A DNA stretch of 5,233 nt from the NCBI GenBank assembly GCA_031286085.1, contig JAITUX010000061.1, positions 1-5,233 of the forward strand, read 5' to 3'. The translations under genes and the position numbers were made by a program. This document shows positions 1 to 5,233 of the stretch, piece after piece. The notes under the pieces were generated by a model that saw nothing but the letters and a program-made list of their open reading frames with translations, was not told the origin of the DNA and made no database searches. The DNA comes from Candidatus Adiutrix sp. (GTDB lineage Bacteria > Desulfobacterota > Desulfarculia > Adiutricales > Adiutricaceae). Each line of letters begins with the position of its first letter. Within the stretch, counting starts at the first letter, position 1.

Positions 1-423
1 TACGTGGGCCTGCCGCCGGCCACCCCGGAATGGATGGACAAGCGCGAAGCCAAGCGCCACTACATTCACTGGCTGAAGAGCCAGGGGTTCATGGTCTATG
101 AAAAAAACGGCCAGCCCCGGGCCAACGGCTGGTACAAGGCCAACGTGGACGTCATCATGGCCATCGACGCCATGGATTTGAGCCTGCGCATCAAGCCGGA
201 CATAGTCACCCTGGTCACCGGCGACGCCGATTTCGCCCACCTGGCCCTGACCATCCGCCGGGAAGGCATAAAGGTGGAAGTGGCCTCGGTCCCCCAGACC
301 CTGTCTTCGGAACTGCGGACCTCGGCCTCCAGCGTCATTGACCTGACCGAACTTTTCCTGACCTTCGAGCCCTTCGAGGTGATGGAAAGCGAAAGCCAGG
401 GGAGCGCCGATGACTATTATTGA
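1..423 (+). CDS. NYN domain (LabA/DUF88-type) PIN-like nuclease, 3' part
   Basis: This is the C-terminal 140 residues of a protein whose 5' end lies before the window; the reading frame is open from the first base. It matches the NYN/LabA family of PIN-like, metal-dependent RNases. Numbering from the first residue in the window, a K-x-N-VDV-x-MAIDAMDL segment (46-60) carries conserved acidic positions D50 and D56. A hydrophobic strand then leads to TGDADF (73-78), the family's usual S/T-GD-S/A-DF motif with D75 and D77. It is followed by the typical helix and strand REGIKVEVAS. The missing N-terminus should hold the first catalytic Asp. The tail after about residue 125 is acidic and looks disordered. 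The substrate is unknown; family members are cytoplasmic and thought to act on RNA. The stop lies 17 bases before the proposed permease start, so the two are probably co-transcribed. Family assignment is firm; the role is not. Confidence 0.85.
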   Translation, partial: YVGLPPATPEWMDKREAKRHYIHWLKSQGFMVYEKNGQPRANGWYKANVDVIMAIDAMDLSLRIKPDIVTLVTGDADFAHLALTIRREGIKVEVASVPQTLSSELRTSASSVIDLTELFLTFEPFEVMESESQGSADDYY

Positions 424-426
424 GCC

Positions 427-433
427 AAGGTGA
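427..433 (+). promoter_or_regulatory. Shine-Dalgarno deciding the permease start
   Basis: AAGGTGA lies 7 bases before the GTG at 441. It is a strong match to the 3' end of 16S rRNA. The other candidate, a TTG at 420 overlapping the upstream stop as TTGA, has only a G-rich stretch about 14 bases away. This favours the GTG. The same AAGGTGA string precedes def in this window. Confidence 0.65.
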
Positions 434-440
434 AAAGGCC

Positions 441-1298
441 GTGGAGGCCCTGGCCTGGCTGGCCCCGGTTTACGATGCCTTGGGCCTGTTCTGGGAGCCC
501 ATGTTCCTGCGCCGGGCCTCCCTGGCCCTGGGGCTTTTGACCCTGGTCACGGCCGGGGCCGGCGTCCTGGTGGTCAACCTGCGGCTGGCCTATTTCGCCG
601 AGGCGGTGGGGCACACGGTTCTCGCGGGCCTGGCCCTGGCCCTGGTTTTCAGTTGGCCGGAAAAACCGGCCGTCCTGGGCGTCGGGGCGGTTGCGGGGCT
701 GGGCGTCGTCGGCCTGACCCGCCACAGCCGCCTGGCCGCGGATACGGCCATCGGCCTGGTGTTTTCCGGGCTCATCGCCCTTTCCCTGGCCCTGGTCAGC
801 CGCCACAGCGGCGCGGCGCGGGGGCTGTCGCGCCTAATCCTGGGCGACATCCTCACCGTGACCGATGAGGAGATCCTGGTTCTGGCCGGCCTGGCCCTGG
901 TCACCGTTATTTTCCTGGCCCTTTTTTTCAACCACCTGGCCCTGGAATCCCTCTCGCCCACCCTGGCCCGGACCCGCCGCCCCCTCCTGAGCCGTTTTCT
1001 GCCCTACCTTTTCGGCCTCTGGCTGGCCCTCACGGCCACGGTGGCCGTCTGGTCGGTCGGCCTGCTCCTGGTCACGGCCCTCTTGGTGGCCCCGGCCGCC
1101 GCCGGCCGGGCCGCCGCCTCCTCCGCCAGGGGCATGTTCTGGGCGGCCCAGGCCGCGGCCGCGGCTTCCGGCCAGATCGGCCTCTATATCTCCACCCGCC
1201 CCGGCCTCAACACGGCCACCGGGGCCACGGTGGTGCTCACGGCCGTGTTCATCTTCATCCTGGTCCAGGCTGGGGCCTCAAGCTCCCGCCGGGGCTGA
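441..1298 (+). CDS. ABC-3 family metal (Zn/Mn/Fe) ABC transporter permease, ZnuB/TroC-like
   Basis: This is an inner-membrane permease of about 285 residues, the usual length for the ABC-3 family, which imports divalent metals with a periplasmic binding protein and a cytoplasmic ATPase. Numbers below are from the GTG start. There are about eight hydrophobic segments, roughly at 23-45, 56-71, 78-93, 103-119, 144-163, 186-209, 210-222 and 260-276, plus a weaker Ala-rich stretch near 232-249. Family hallmarks are LAYFAEAVGHTVLAG (49-63, with E54 and H58 where the family has an acidic residue and His), LGDILTV (134-140), and the Ala-rich TALLVAPAAAGR (212-223). The C-terminal residues after the last helix (AGASSSRRG) are cytoplasmic-looking. 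The metal cannot be told from the sequence. No ATPase or binding-protein gene is visible, so they may lie upstream of the window or elsewhere. The 3' end overlaps the convergent rsmB gene by 21 bp. An alternative start is TTG at 420 (292 residues). Confidence 0.88.
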   Translation: MEALAWLAPVYDALGLFWEPMFLRRASLALGLLTLVTAGAGVLVVNLRLAYFAEAVGHTVLAGLALALVFSWPEKPAVLGVGAVAGLGVVGLTRHSRLAADTAIGLVFSGLIALSLALVSRHSGAARGLSRLILGDILTVTDEEILVLAGLALVTVIFLALFFNHLALESLSPTLARTRRPLLSRFLPYLFGLWLALTATVAVWSVGLLLVTALLVAPAAAGRAAASSARGMFWAAQAAAAASGQIGLYISTRPGLNTATGATVVLTAVFIFILVQAGASSSRRG

Positions 1299-2657
1299 GC
1301 CCCGGTCCCCCGCCCTTTCAAACACGGCCCAGAAAAAACCGTCGGTCTGGTGGCGGTGGGGCCAGAGGGTCAGGCCGCCGTCCTCCAGGTGGGGCCGCAG
1401 GGCGGGCGGCCAGGCGGACGGCGGCGCGGCCCGGAAACCGGGGCGGGCGGCCAGAAATTTCGCGGCCGTCTCCGGGCCTTCGGCCAGGCTGAAAGTGCAG
1501 ACCCCATAGAGCAGACGCCCGCCCGGCCGCACCAGGCCGGCCGCGGCTTCCAGGAGCCTCAGTTGGAGCCCGGCCAGGCGGGTCACGTCTTCCGGCCCCT
1601 TGCGCCATTTCAAGTCCGGGCGGCGGCGGATAACTCCCAGGCCGCTGCAGGGCGCGTCCACCAGAACCAGGTCGAACGCTTCGCCTCCGCCCCCGGCCAG
1701 GAGGTCCCGGGGCTCCGGGCACAGGTTGTCCAGCCCCAGGCGGCGGGCTTCGGCCGCCAGGCGGTCCAGCTTGCCCGGGTCCCGGTCCCGGGCCGTGACC
1801 AGGGCGGCGGGGTTAAGGGCGGCCAGATGGAGAGCCTTGCCGCCTTGGCCGGCGCAGGCGTCCAGGACAGCGGCCCCGGCCGGAAGTTCCCCGGCCAAAA
1901 GCCCCGCCAGTTGAGAGGCTTCATCCTGAACGGCGAACAGCCCTTCCGCAAAGCCGGGCCAGGTCTCCGGCCGGCCGGCGAAGGTTTCGGCCTTAAGGCC
2001 CCAGGGGGCCAAGGCGGTGGGTCGGGTCTTGAAGGGCAGGGTCAGGTCTTCCCGGGTGGTCCGGCGGGGATTTACGCGCAGGGTGGGCGGCGTGGGCTGG
2101 TTGCCGGCGGCCAAAAGAGCCTCGGCTTCGGCCGGGCCCAGGCGGGCCAGGAGTTCAGCGGCCAGCCAGACCGGGTAGCTGTGTTTAAGGGCCAGGCCGG
2201 CCGCCTTGTCCGGGCCGGCCGGCGGGCCAGGCGGCCAGGGCCCGCCGGCGTCCCTCTCCCGCAGGAGACCGCGCAAAACCGCATTGACCAGGCCGTGGCG
2301 GCCGGGGACCAGTTTCTTGGCCAGCTCCACGGTCTCCGACACGGCCGCATGGTCGCCCAGGCGGTCAAAATACAAAATCTGGGCCAAGCCCAGGCGCAAC
2401 ACCAGGGCCAGGTCCGGCCCGGCCCGGCCGGCCGCCAGGCGGCCCCGCCACAGCCAATCAAGGTAGCTCTGATGCCGCAGAACTTCATAGACCAGGGCCG
2501 TGGCCAGGTTCAGGTCCCGGGGCTCAAGGCCCAGGCCACGGACGGCCAGGCTGTCTTCCGGCGTCCGGCCCGCGGCCGTATCCTTCAAGACCAGGAAAGC
2601 GGCCTCCCTGGGCCCGGCCCGGCTGGTCGGCGCGGCTTTTCCCCCCCGCCTTGTCAA
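1278..2657 (-). CDS. rsmB: 16S rRNA (cytosine-C5) methyltransferase, RsmB/Sun family
   Basis: This is an S-adenosylmethionine-dependent RNA m5C methyltransferase. In E. coli the family member modifies C967 of 16S rRNA. The 459 residues are slightly longer than the usual 430-450. Residues about 15-135 form a NusB-like RNA-binding domain (YEVLRHQSYLDWL, AVSETVELAKK, GLVNAVLRG). A Pro/Gly-rich linker (138-150) leads to the Rossmann methyltransferase domain. VLDACAGQGGK (264-274) is SAM motif I, VDAPCSGLG (333-341) is motif IV with C337, and LLYGVCTF (382-389) holds the catalytic C387. The C-terminal TDGFFWAVF is typical. Motif I reads CAGQGGKA rather than the common CAAPGGKT. The start is TTG at 2657, overlapping the fmt stop as TTGA. 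No other ATG, GTG or TTG exists between the upstream in-frame stop and the NusB domain, and no strong Shine-Dalgarno is seen, so translation probably depends on coupling to fmt. Confidence 0.93.
   Translation of the reverse strand: MTRRGGKAAPTSRAGPREAAFLVLKDTAAGRTPEDSLAVRGLGLEPRDLNLATALVYEVLRHQSYLDWLWRGRLAAGRAGPDLALVLRLGLAQILYFDRLGDHAAVSETVELAKKLVPGRHGLVNAVLRGLLRERDAGGPWPPGPPAGPDKAAGLALKHSYPVWLAAELLARLGPAEAEALLAAGNQPTPPTLRVNPRRTTREDLTLPFKTRPTALAPWGLKAETFAGRPETWPGFAEGLFAVQDEASQLAGLLAGELPAGAAVLDACAGQGGKALHLAALNPAALVTARDRDPGKLDRLAAEARRLGLDNLCPEPRDLLAGGGGEAFDLVLVDAPCSGLGVIRRRPDLKWRKGPEDVTRLAGLQLRLLEAAAGLVRPGGRLLYGVCTFSLAEGPETAAKFLAARPGFRAAPPSAWPPALRPHLEDGGLTLWPHRHQTDGFFWAVFERAGDRGSAPAGA
1289..1305. 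terminator. GC-rich hairpin between convergent genes, possible bidirectional terminator
   Basis: CCGGGGC and GCCCCGG are perfect 7-bp arms around the three bases TGA, which are the permease stop codon. The hairpin can form in either transcript. It is located where the + strand permease and - strand rsmB end. No U-tract follows in either direction, and such short GC stems are common by chance in DNA of this composition. Confidence 0.3.
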
Positions 2658-3637
2658 AGTGCGGACCGCAAAAATTCCGGCCGGCAGCCGCGCAGGAATT
2701 CAGCCGCCGAAATACGTTTTTTGCCTTCAAGCTGAAATTCAGCCAGGGCCAGAAACCCTTGCCCGGCGGCCACCAGAAGGCGGCCGTGCTCGTCCAGGCC
2801 CAGCACCCGGCCGGGTTCCGCCGGCGGCCCGCCGCCTACGGCCGGCGCGGCCCGGAAAATCTTCAGGGCGCGGCCGTCCCAGGCGGCCACCGCGCCGGGC
2901 CAGGGGTCAACGCCGTTGATTAAACCGGCCAAGACCCCGGCCGGCCGGCTGAAATCCACCCGGCCGTCAACCTTGCGCAGGAGAGGGTTGATGGTGACCA
3001 GAGCCGGCTCCTGGGGCCGGACCAGGACCCGGCCGCTTTTCAGCTCGGCCACGGCCGCCAGGACTTCCTCGGCCCCGGCTTCGGCCAGGCGGTCTTCCCA
3101 GGTCCCGGCGCTGTCCGGCCCGGTGACGGGCCAGGCCCTTTGCCGCAGAATGGGCCCGGCGTCCATGACCGCTTCCAAAAAAAGGATAGAAACGCCCACC
3201 TCCCGGTCGCCGTGGATGAGGCTCCAATTGACCGGGGCCGGCCCCCGGTGCCGGGGCAGAAGTGAGGGGTGGATATTAAGGGGCGGCCAGGGGGCCAGGT
3301 TCAGGAGTTCCGCCGGCAAAAAGCCGCCGAAGGCGGCCACCACCAAAAGGTCCGGCCGGCGGTCGGCCACGGCCCGGATGGTTTCCGGAGCGCGGGCCGA
3401 ACGGTCCGGCCAAATATCCAGCCCCAGCCTTTCGGCCGTCTCGGCCGCCGGACAGGGCCTGAGGCGGCGGCCGCGGCCGGCCGGAGCCGGCGGAGGGGCC
3501 ACCACCAGGACCACCTCGTCCGGCCCCCGGGCCAGGGCTTCCAAAAGCGGGCGGGCAAAGGCGGCGCTGCCGAAAAACACCAGGCGCCAGGGTCTTTCGG
3601 GGCCAGAGCCGCCCCCCCTGGCCCGGACCTCAATCAT
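2654..3637 (-). CDS. fmt: methionyl-tRNA formyltransferase
   Basis: This enzyme transfers a formyl group from 10-formyltetrahydrofolate to initiator Met-tRNA in the cytoplasm, preparing it for bacterial initiation. The 327 residues match the family length. The N-terminal formyltransferase domain begins with RLVFFGSAAFARPLL (18-32). It continues with the PAGRGRRLRPCP loop (52-63), a NIHPSLLPRHRG-PAPVNW core (121-138) with N121 and H123, and MDAGPIL (158-164) with D159, equivalent to the catalytic Asn-His-Asp set. The C-terminal tRNA-binding domain is seen from DGRVDFSRPA (224-233) through NGVDPWPGAV (241-250) to DGRALKI. The N-terminus carries about a dozen extra residues (MIEVRARGGGSGPERP) compared with E. 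coli Fmt. The ATG start has a GAGGA Shine-Dalgarno 5 bases upstream and overlaps the def stop by 8 bp. Confidence 0.95.
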   Translation of the reverse strand: MIEVRARGGGSGPERPWRLVFFGSAAFARPLLEALARGPDEVVLVVAPPPAPAGRGRRLRPCPAAETAERLGLDIWPDRSARAPETIRAVADRRPDLLVVAAFGGFLPAELLNLAPWPPLNIHPSLLPRHRGPAPVNWSLIHGDREVGVSILFLEAVMDAGPILRQRAWPVTGPDSAGTWEDRLAEAGAEEVLAAVAELKSGRVLVRPQEPALVTINPLLRKVDGRVDFSRPAGVLAGLINGVDPWPGAVAAWDGRALKIFRAAPAVGGGPPAEPGRVLGLDEHGRLLVAAGQGFLALAEFQLEGKKRISAAEFLRGCRPEFLRSAL

Positions 3638-4151
3638 CGCCTTCCTCTTTCCGCAGCTTGCGGAGCCGGCGCTGGTATATTTCGCGCTTGAGGCGGCTCA
3701 GGTGGTCCAGGAAGAGCACGCCGTCCAGGTGGTCGATCTCGTGCTGCAAAATAACCGCCCGCCGCCCGTCGGCCTCCAGCTCCCGGGGTTGGCCTTCCAG
3801 GTCCTGAAAAGCCACGGTCACCTCGGCCGAACGAGTCACCTTTTCCTGCAGGTCCCGCACCGAAAGGCAGCCCTCGTTGTAAAACTGTTCGCCCTCGGCC
3901 CGGGTCAGGCGCGGGTTGACCAGGACCAGGACCCGGTCGTCGAATTCCTCATCATTTTCCGCCCCGGCCACGACTATGAGCCGGCTCGTCACACCCACCT
4001 GGGGCGCGGCCAAGCCCGCCCCCGGCGCCGAGAGCATGGTCTCGGCCAAGTCCCGGGCCAGGTCGCGCAAATCCTGGTCAAAGGCCGTCACCGGCGCCGA
4101 CTTCTCGCGCAGCCGCGCATCCGGATATTTCAAAATCGGCCTGACGGGCAT
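3630..4151 (-). CDS. def: peptide deformylase
   Basis: This metalloenzyme removes the N-formyl group from nascent proteins, reversing the step made by Fmt, its downstream partner. At 173 residues it is of normal size. All three family motifs are intact: GAGLAAPQVG (44-53), EGCLS (93-97) and QHEIDHLDG (136-144). C95, H137 and H141 are the expected metal ligands and E138 the catalytic base, so the protein should be active. The native metal in many bacteria is Fe(II), which makes the enzyme sensitive to peroxide. The C-terminus is a basic helix (LKREIYQRRLRKLRKEEGDD). The ATG at 4151 is supported by AAGGTGA, with its AAGG core 6 bases upstream. It is the first gene of the def-fmt-rsmB cluster. 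No convincing promoter is seen in the 119-bp gap before it, so some transcription may come from rubrerythrin. Confidence 0.97.
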   Translation of the reverse strand: MPVRPILKYPDARLREKSAPVTAFDQDLRDLARDLAETMLSAPGAGLAAPQVGVTSRLIVVAGAENDEEFDDRVLVLVNPRLTRAEGEQFYNEGCLSVRDLQEKVTRSAEVTVAFQDLEGQPRELEADGRRAVILQHEIDHLDGVLFLDHLSRLKREIYQRRLRKLRKEEGDD

Positions 4152-4163
4152 GGCTCACCTTAT

Positions 4164-4187
4164 GGCCTTGTCCGGCCGGGCAAGGCC
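4164..4187. promoter_or_regulatory. small inverted repeat just upstream of def
   Basis: GGCCTTG (4164-4170) and CAAGGCC (4181-4187) are perfect 7-bp arms around a 10-base centre that itself contains CCGGCCGG. As RNA of the + strand the stem could extend to 10 pairs through a U-G wobble. On the def-sense strand the same position is a C-A mismatch. It ends 12 bases before the def ATG and directly borders the Shine-Dalgarno. It could influence def translation, or be a chance product of GGCC-rich DNA. Confidence 0.3.
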
Positions 4188-4207
4188 CCCGCCCAGCCGG
4201 CCTTCCA

Positions 4208-4246
4208 GACAAGAACGGATACCCGCCCGGGGTATCCGCTCTTGTC
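4208..4246 (-). terminator. long hairpin after rubrerythrin, possible terminator without U-tract
   Basis: Two 16-base arms (4208-4223 and 4231-4246) are inverted copies with a single difference and a 7-base loop. In RNA of the - strand the odd position is a G-U wobble, so all 16 pairs can form. In + strand RNA it is an A-C mismatch. This orientation and its place 24 bases after the rubrerythrin stop suggest it ends or stabilises the rubrerythrin transcript. No run of U follows on either strand, so it is not a classical intrinsic terminator. It may instead protect the 3' end or allow partial read-through into def. Confidence 0.5.
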
Positions 4247-4270
4247 GCCGCTTGCTTAAAAACAGCCGGC

Positions 4271-4816
4271 TCAGGAAAAATAACGCTTCAAGAGGCCCTG
4301 GAAGGCGCAGCCGTGGCGGGCCTCGTCCTTGCACATTTCGTGGACCGTATCGTGAATGGCGTCGTAACCCAGTTCCTTGGCCCGGGTGGCCAGCTTTTTC
4401 TTGCCCTCGGTCGCGCCGTTTTCGGCCGCCAGGCGCAGGGTCAGGTTCTTCTTGGTATCGGCGTGGACCACTTCGCCCAAAAGCTCGGCGAACTTGGCCG
4501 CGTGTTCCGCTTCCTCAAAAGCGATGCGCTTGTAGGCTTCGGCCACCTCGGGGAAACCCTCCCGGTCGGCCTGGCGGCTCATGGCCAGGTACATGCCAAC
4601 TTCCGTGCATTCGCCGGTGAAGTTGGCCCTTAAATCGGCGACCACATCCGCGTCCACATCCTTGGCCACGCCGATGCGGTGCTCGTCGGCCCAGGCCAAG
4701 GCGCCGGCCTTCTGCTCGGAAAACTTGGCCGCCGGAGCCTTGCACTGGGGGCAGTGGTCGGGAGGGGCAGCGCCTTCATGAATATAACCGCAGACATTGC
4801 AGACGAATTTTTTCAT
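4271..4816 (-). CDS. reverse rubrerythrin (rubredoxin domain first, then diiron domain)
   Basis: This is a cytoplasmic non-haem diiron protein that reduces hydrogen peroxide (and, in some anaerobes, oxygen) with electrons passed through a rubredoxin-type iron site. The 181 residues start with a rubredoxin-like knuckle pair, C6-x-x-C9-G and C22-x-x-C25, for one Fe(Cys)4. The erythrin four-helix bundle follows: [20 protein letters not shown] (68-87), then EEAEHAAKF with an E102-x-x-H105 pair, acidic residues E132 and E137, and KDEARHG with an E165-x-x-H168 pair. Classical rubrerythrins have the rubredoxin at the C-terminus; this order is the 'reverse' form known from clostridia and other anaerobes. 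The ATG at 4816 has a textbook AAGGAG 6 bases upstream, and a sigma70-like promoter lies just before it. The start overlaps the HAD gene stop as ATGA. Expression is likely high and possibly peroxide-responsive, but I see no recognisable operator. Confidence 0.93.
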   Translation of the reverse strand: MKKFVCNVCGYIHEGAAPPDHCPQCKAPAAKFSEQKAGALAWADEHRIGVAKDVDADVVADLRANFTGECTEVGMYLAMSRQADREGFPEVAEAYKRIAFEEAEHAAKFAELLGEVVHADTKKNLTLRLAAENGATEGKKKLATRAKELGYDAIHDTVHEMCKDEARHGCAFQGLLKRYFS

Positions 4817-5233
4817 GCGTCTCTCCTTTCAGGTTTTGAGTATATTAGACGGCCCGGCCCGGACTTGTCAAGGGCCTGTGGCCGGGGCCGCCGAAAGGTC
4901 TCTTCAAGAAAAACGGCCAGATCCGCCACCGTCAGGCAGAGCCGATCCGGGTTCAGGCTTCGGAGCCGTTCCCTCTCCGCGCCCGGCGCCCAGGCGGCGG
5001 CCAGCACGGGCAGGCCCGCGGCCCGGGCGCTGGTGACGTCCGTAGGGGCGTCGCCCACATAGACCGCCTCCTCGGGGCTAAGGCCCAGTTCCTCCAGCAC
5101 GGCCCGCATATCCGCAGGCTTATCCGCGCCTTCCGGGCGGCCGGTCTTGATTATCCGGAACCGGTCTTCCAAGCCGAAGACGGCCAAATCCATAGCCAAG
5201 CTGGCGGCGCTCTTGCCGGTGATGAGAGCCAAG
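4813..5233 (-). CDS. HAD-superfamily hydrolase (phosphoglycolate phosphatase-like), 3' part
   Basis: This is the C-terminal part of a haloacid-dehalogenase-type phosphatase; the N-terminus with the DxDx(T/V) nucleophile motif lies beyond the window. Counting from the first full codon inside the window, ALITGKS (2-8) is motif II with T5. The Lys of GADKPAD (K38) is motif [20 protein letters not shown] (57-73) is motif IV, with the two magnesium-binding aspartates D61 and D65. This pattern is closest to the Gph/PpaX-like group, which hydrolyses small phosphate esters; the exact substrate cannot be inferred. After the conserved end (near FLEETF) about 26 basic, Pro-rich residues follow without family features. 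Their DNA contains the rubrerythrin promoter and Shine-Dalgarno. The stop overlaps the rubrerythrin ATG by 4 bp. Confidence 0.88.
   Translation of the reverse strand, partial: LALITGKSAASLAMDLAVFGLEDRFRIIKTGRPEGADKPADMRAVLEELGLSPEEAVYVGDAPTDVTSARAAGLPVLAAAWAPGAERERLRSLNPDRLCLTVADLAVFLEETFRRPRPQALDKSGPGRLIYSKPERRDA
4823..4828 (-). promoter_or_regulatory. strong Shine-Dalgarno of the rubrerythrin gene
   Basis: Read on the - strand this is AAGGAG, 6 bases before the ATG. It is the best ribosome binding site in the window and fits an abundantly made stress protein. It lies inside the last codons of the HAD gene. Confidence 0.75.
4842..4871 (-). promoter_or_regulatory. sigma70-type promoter for rubrerythrin, inside the HAD gene
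   Basis: On the - strand a perfect -35 box TTGACA (4866-4871) is followed after 18 bases by TAATAT (4842-4847) as the likely -10. The -10 area is a small AT-rich island in very GC-rich DNA. Transcription would begin near 4835, giving a leader of about 20 bases that contains the AAGGAG. The -10 hexamer matches the consensus at only four of six positions and the spacing is one base over optimal. Confidence 0.62.

Noticed and set aside
420..422. TTG start for the permease overlapping the upstream stop as TTGA
   Set aside because: The GTG at 441 has a much better spaced AAGGTGA. The TTG remains possible and would add seven residues.
520..950. Repeated CTGGCCCTGG strings in the permease gene
   Set aside because: They are all in phase and encode Leu-Ala-Leu in membrane helices with the preferred codons CTG and GCC, so they are codon use and not a DNA repeat.
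417..961. Antisense open frames across the permease
   Set aside because: Their products are Gln/Gly/Arg-rich shadows of a membrane protein gene with clear family hallmarks.
2652..2657. TTGACA on the - strand at the rsmB start, resembling a -35 box
   Set aside because: No -10-like sequence is found at 16-18 bases downstream, where the DNA is GC-rich.
1350..2735. A 461-codon open frame on the + strand opposite rsmB
   Set aside because: It lies antisense to a gene with all RsmB motifs. Its product is Gly/Gln/Pro/Arg-rich with no domain, as expected from GC-rich third positions.
4152..4190. TTGCCC and CATAAG upstream of def as a possible promoter
   Set aside because: Spacing of 13-15 bases is too short, both boxes are weak, and transcription would begin at or after the ribosome site.
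2916..4259. A 447-codon open frame on the + strand opposite fmt and def
   Set aside because: It runs antisense across two firmly identified genes and yields a low-complexity Arg/Pro/Ser-rich product with no recognisable family.
4251..4270. TTTTTAA run (- strand) just after the rubrerythrin stop as a U-tract
   Set aside because: It comes before the long hairpin in the direction of transcription. The preceding AGCCGGCT is a loopless palindrome, so no intrinsic terminator can be built from it.

Overview
The window comes from a GC-rich bacterial chromosome with tightly packed genes. A rubrerythrin of the 'reverse' domain order suggests an anaerobic or microaerophilic host. Together with the base composition and the def-fmt-rsmB order, this would fit a Desulfobacterota-like (deltaproteobacterial) organism. 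That placement is an inference; no marker in the window fixes the taxonomy.

Left part, + strand (1-1298). The 3' end of a NYN/LabA-type PIN-like nuclease gene is cut by the window start. It is followed after 17 bases by a gene for a membrane permease of the zinc/manganese/iron ABC-3 (ZnuB/TroC-like) family. The permease's ATPase and metal-binding protein are not in the window. The permease meets the next gene tail to tail, with 21 bases of overlapping coding sequence and a GC-rich hairpin centred on the permease stop codon.

Middle part, - strand (1278-4151, read right to left). Three genes form a compact translation cluster: def (peptide deformylase), fmt (methionyl-tRNA formyltransferase) and an rsmB/sun-type 16S rRNA m5C methyltransferase. 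Fmt formylates initiator Met-tRNA, Def removes the formyl group from the new protein, and RsmB modifies the small-subunit rRNA. The genes overlap by 8 bp (def/fmt) and 4 bp (fmt/rsmB), so they are almost certainly co-transcribed and probably translationally coupled. rsmB uses a TTG start.

Right part, - strand (4271-5233). A reverse rubrerythrin gene has its own recognisable sigma70-type promoter and a strong Shine-Dalgarno. The promoter lies inside the 3' end of an upstream HAD-family phosphatase gene, which overlaps rubrerythrin by 4 bp (ATGA) and is cut by the window end. The 119-bp gap between rubrerythrin and def holds two inverted repeats. One is a long, nearly perfect stem without a U-tract; the other is a smaller one just in front of def. 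I see no convincing def promoter there.

I see no tRNA, rRNA, CRISPR array, insertion sequence or clear foreign island. This is mainly an ordinary housekeeping region. The points worth a second look are regulatory: the promoter buried in the HAD gene, the hairpins, the overlaps, and the pairing of the NYN nuclease with the permease.
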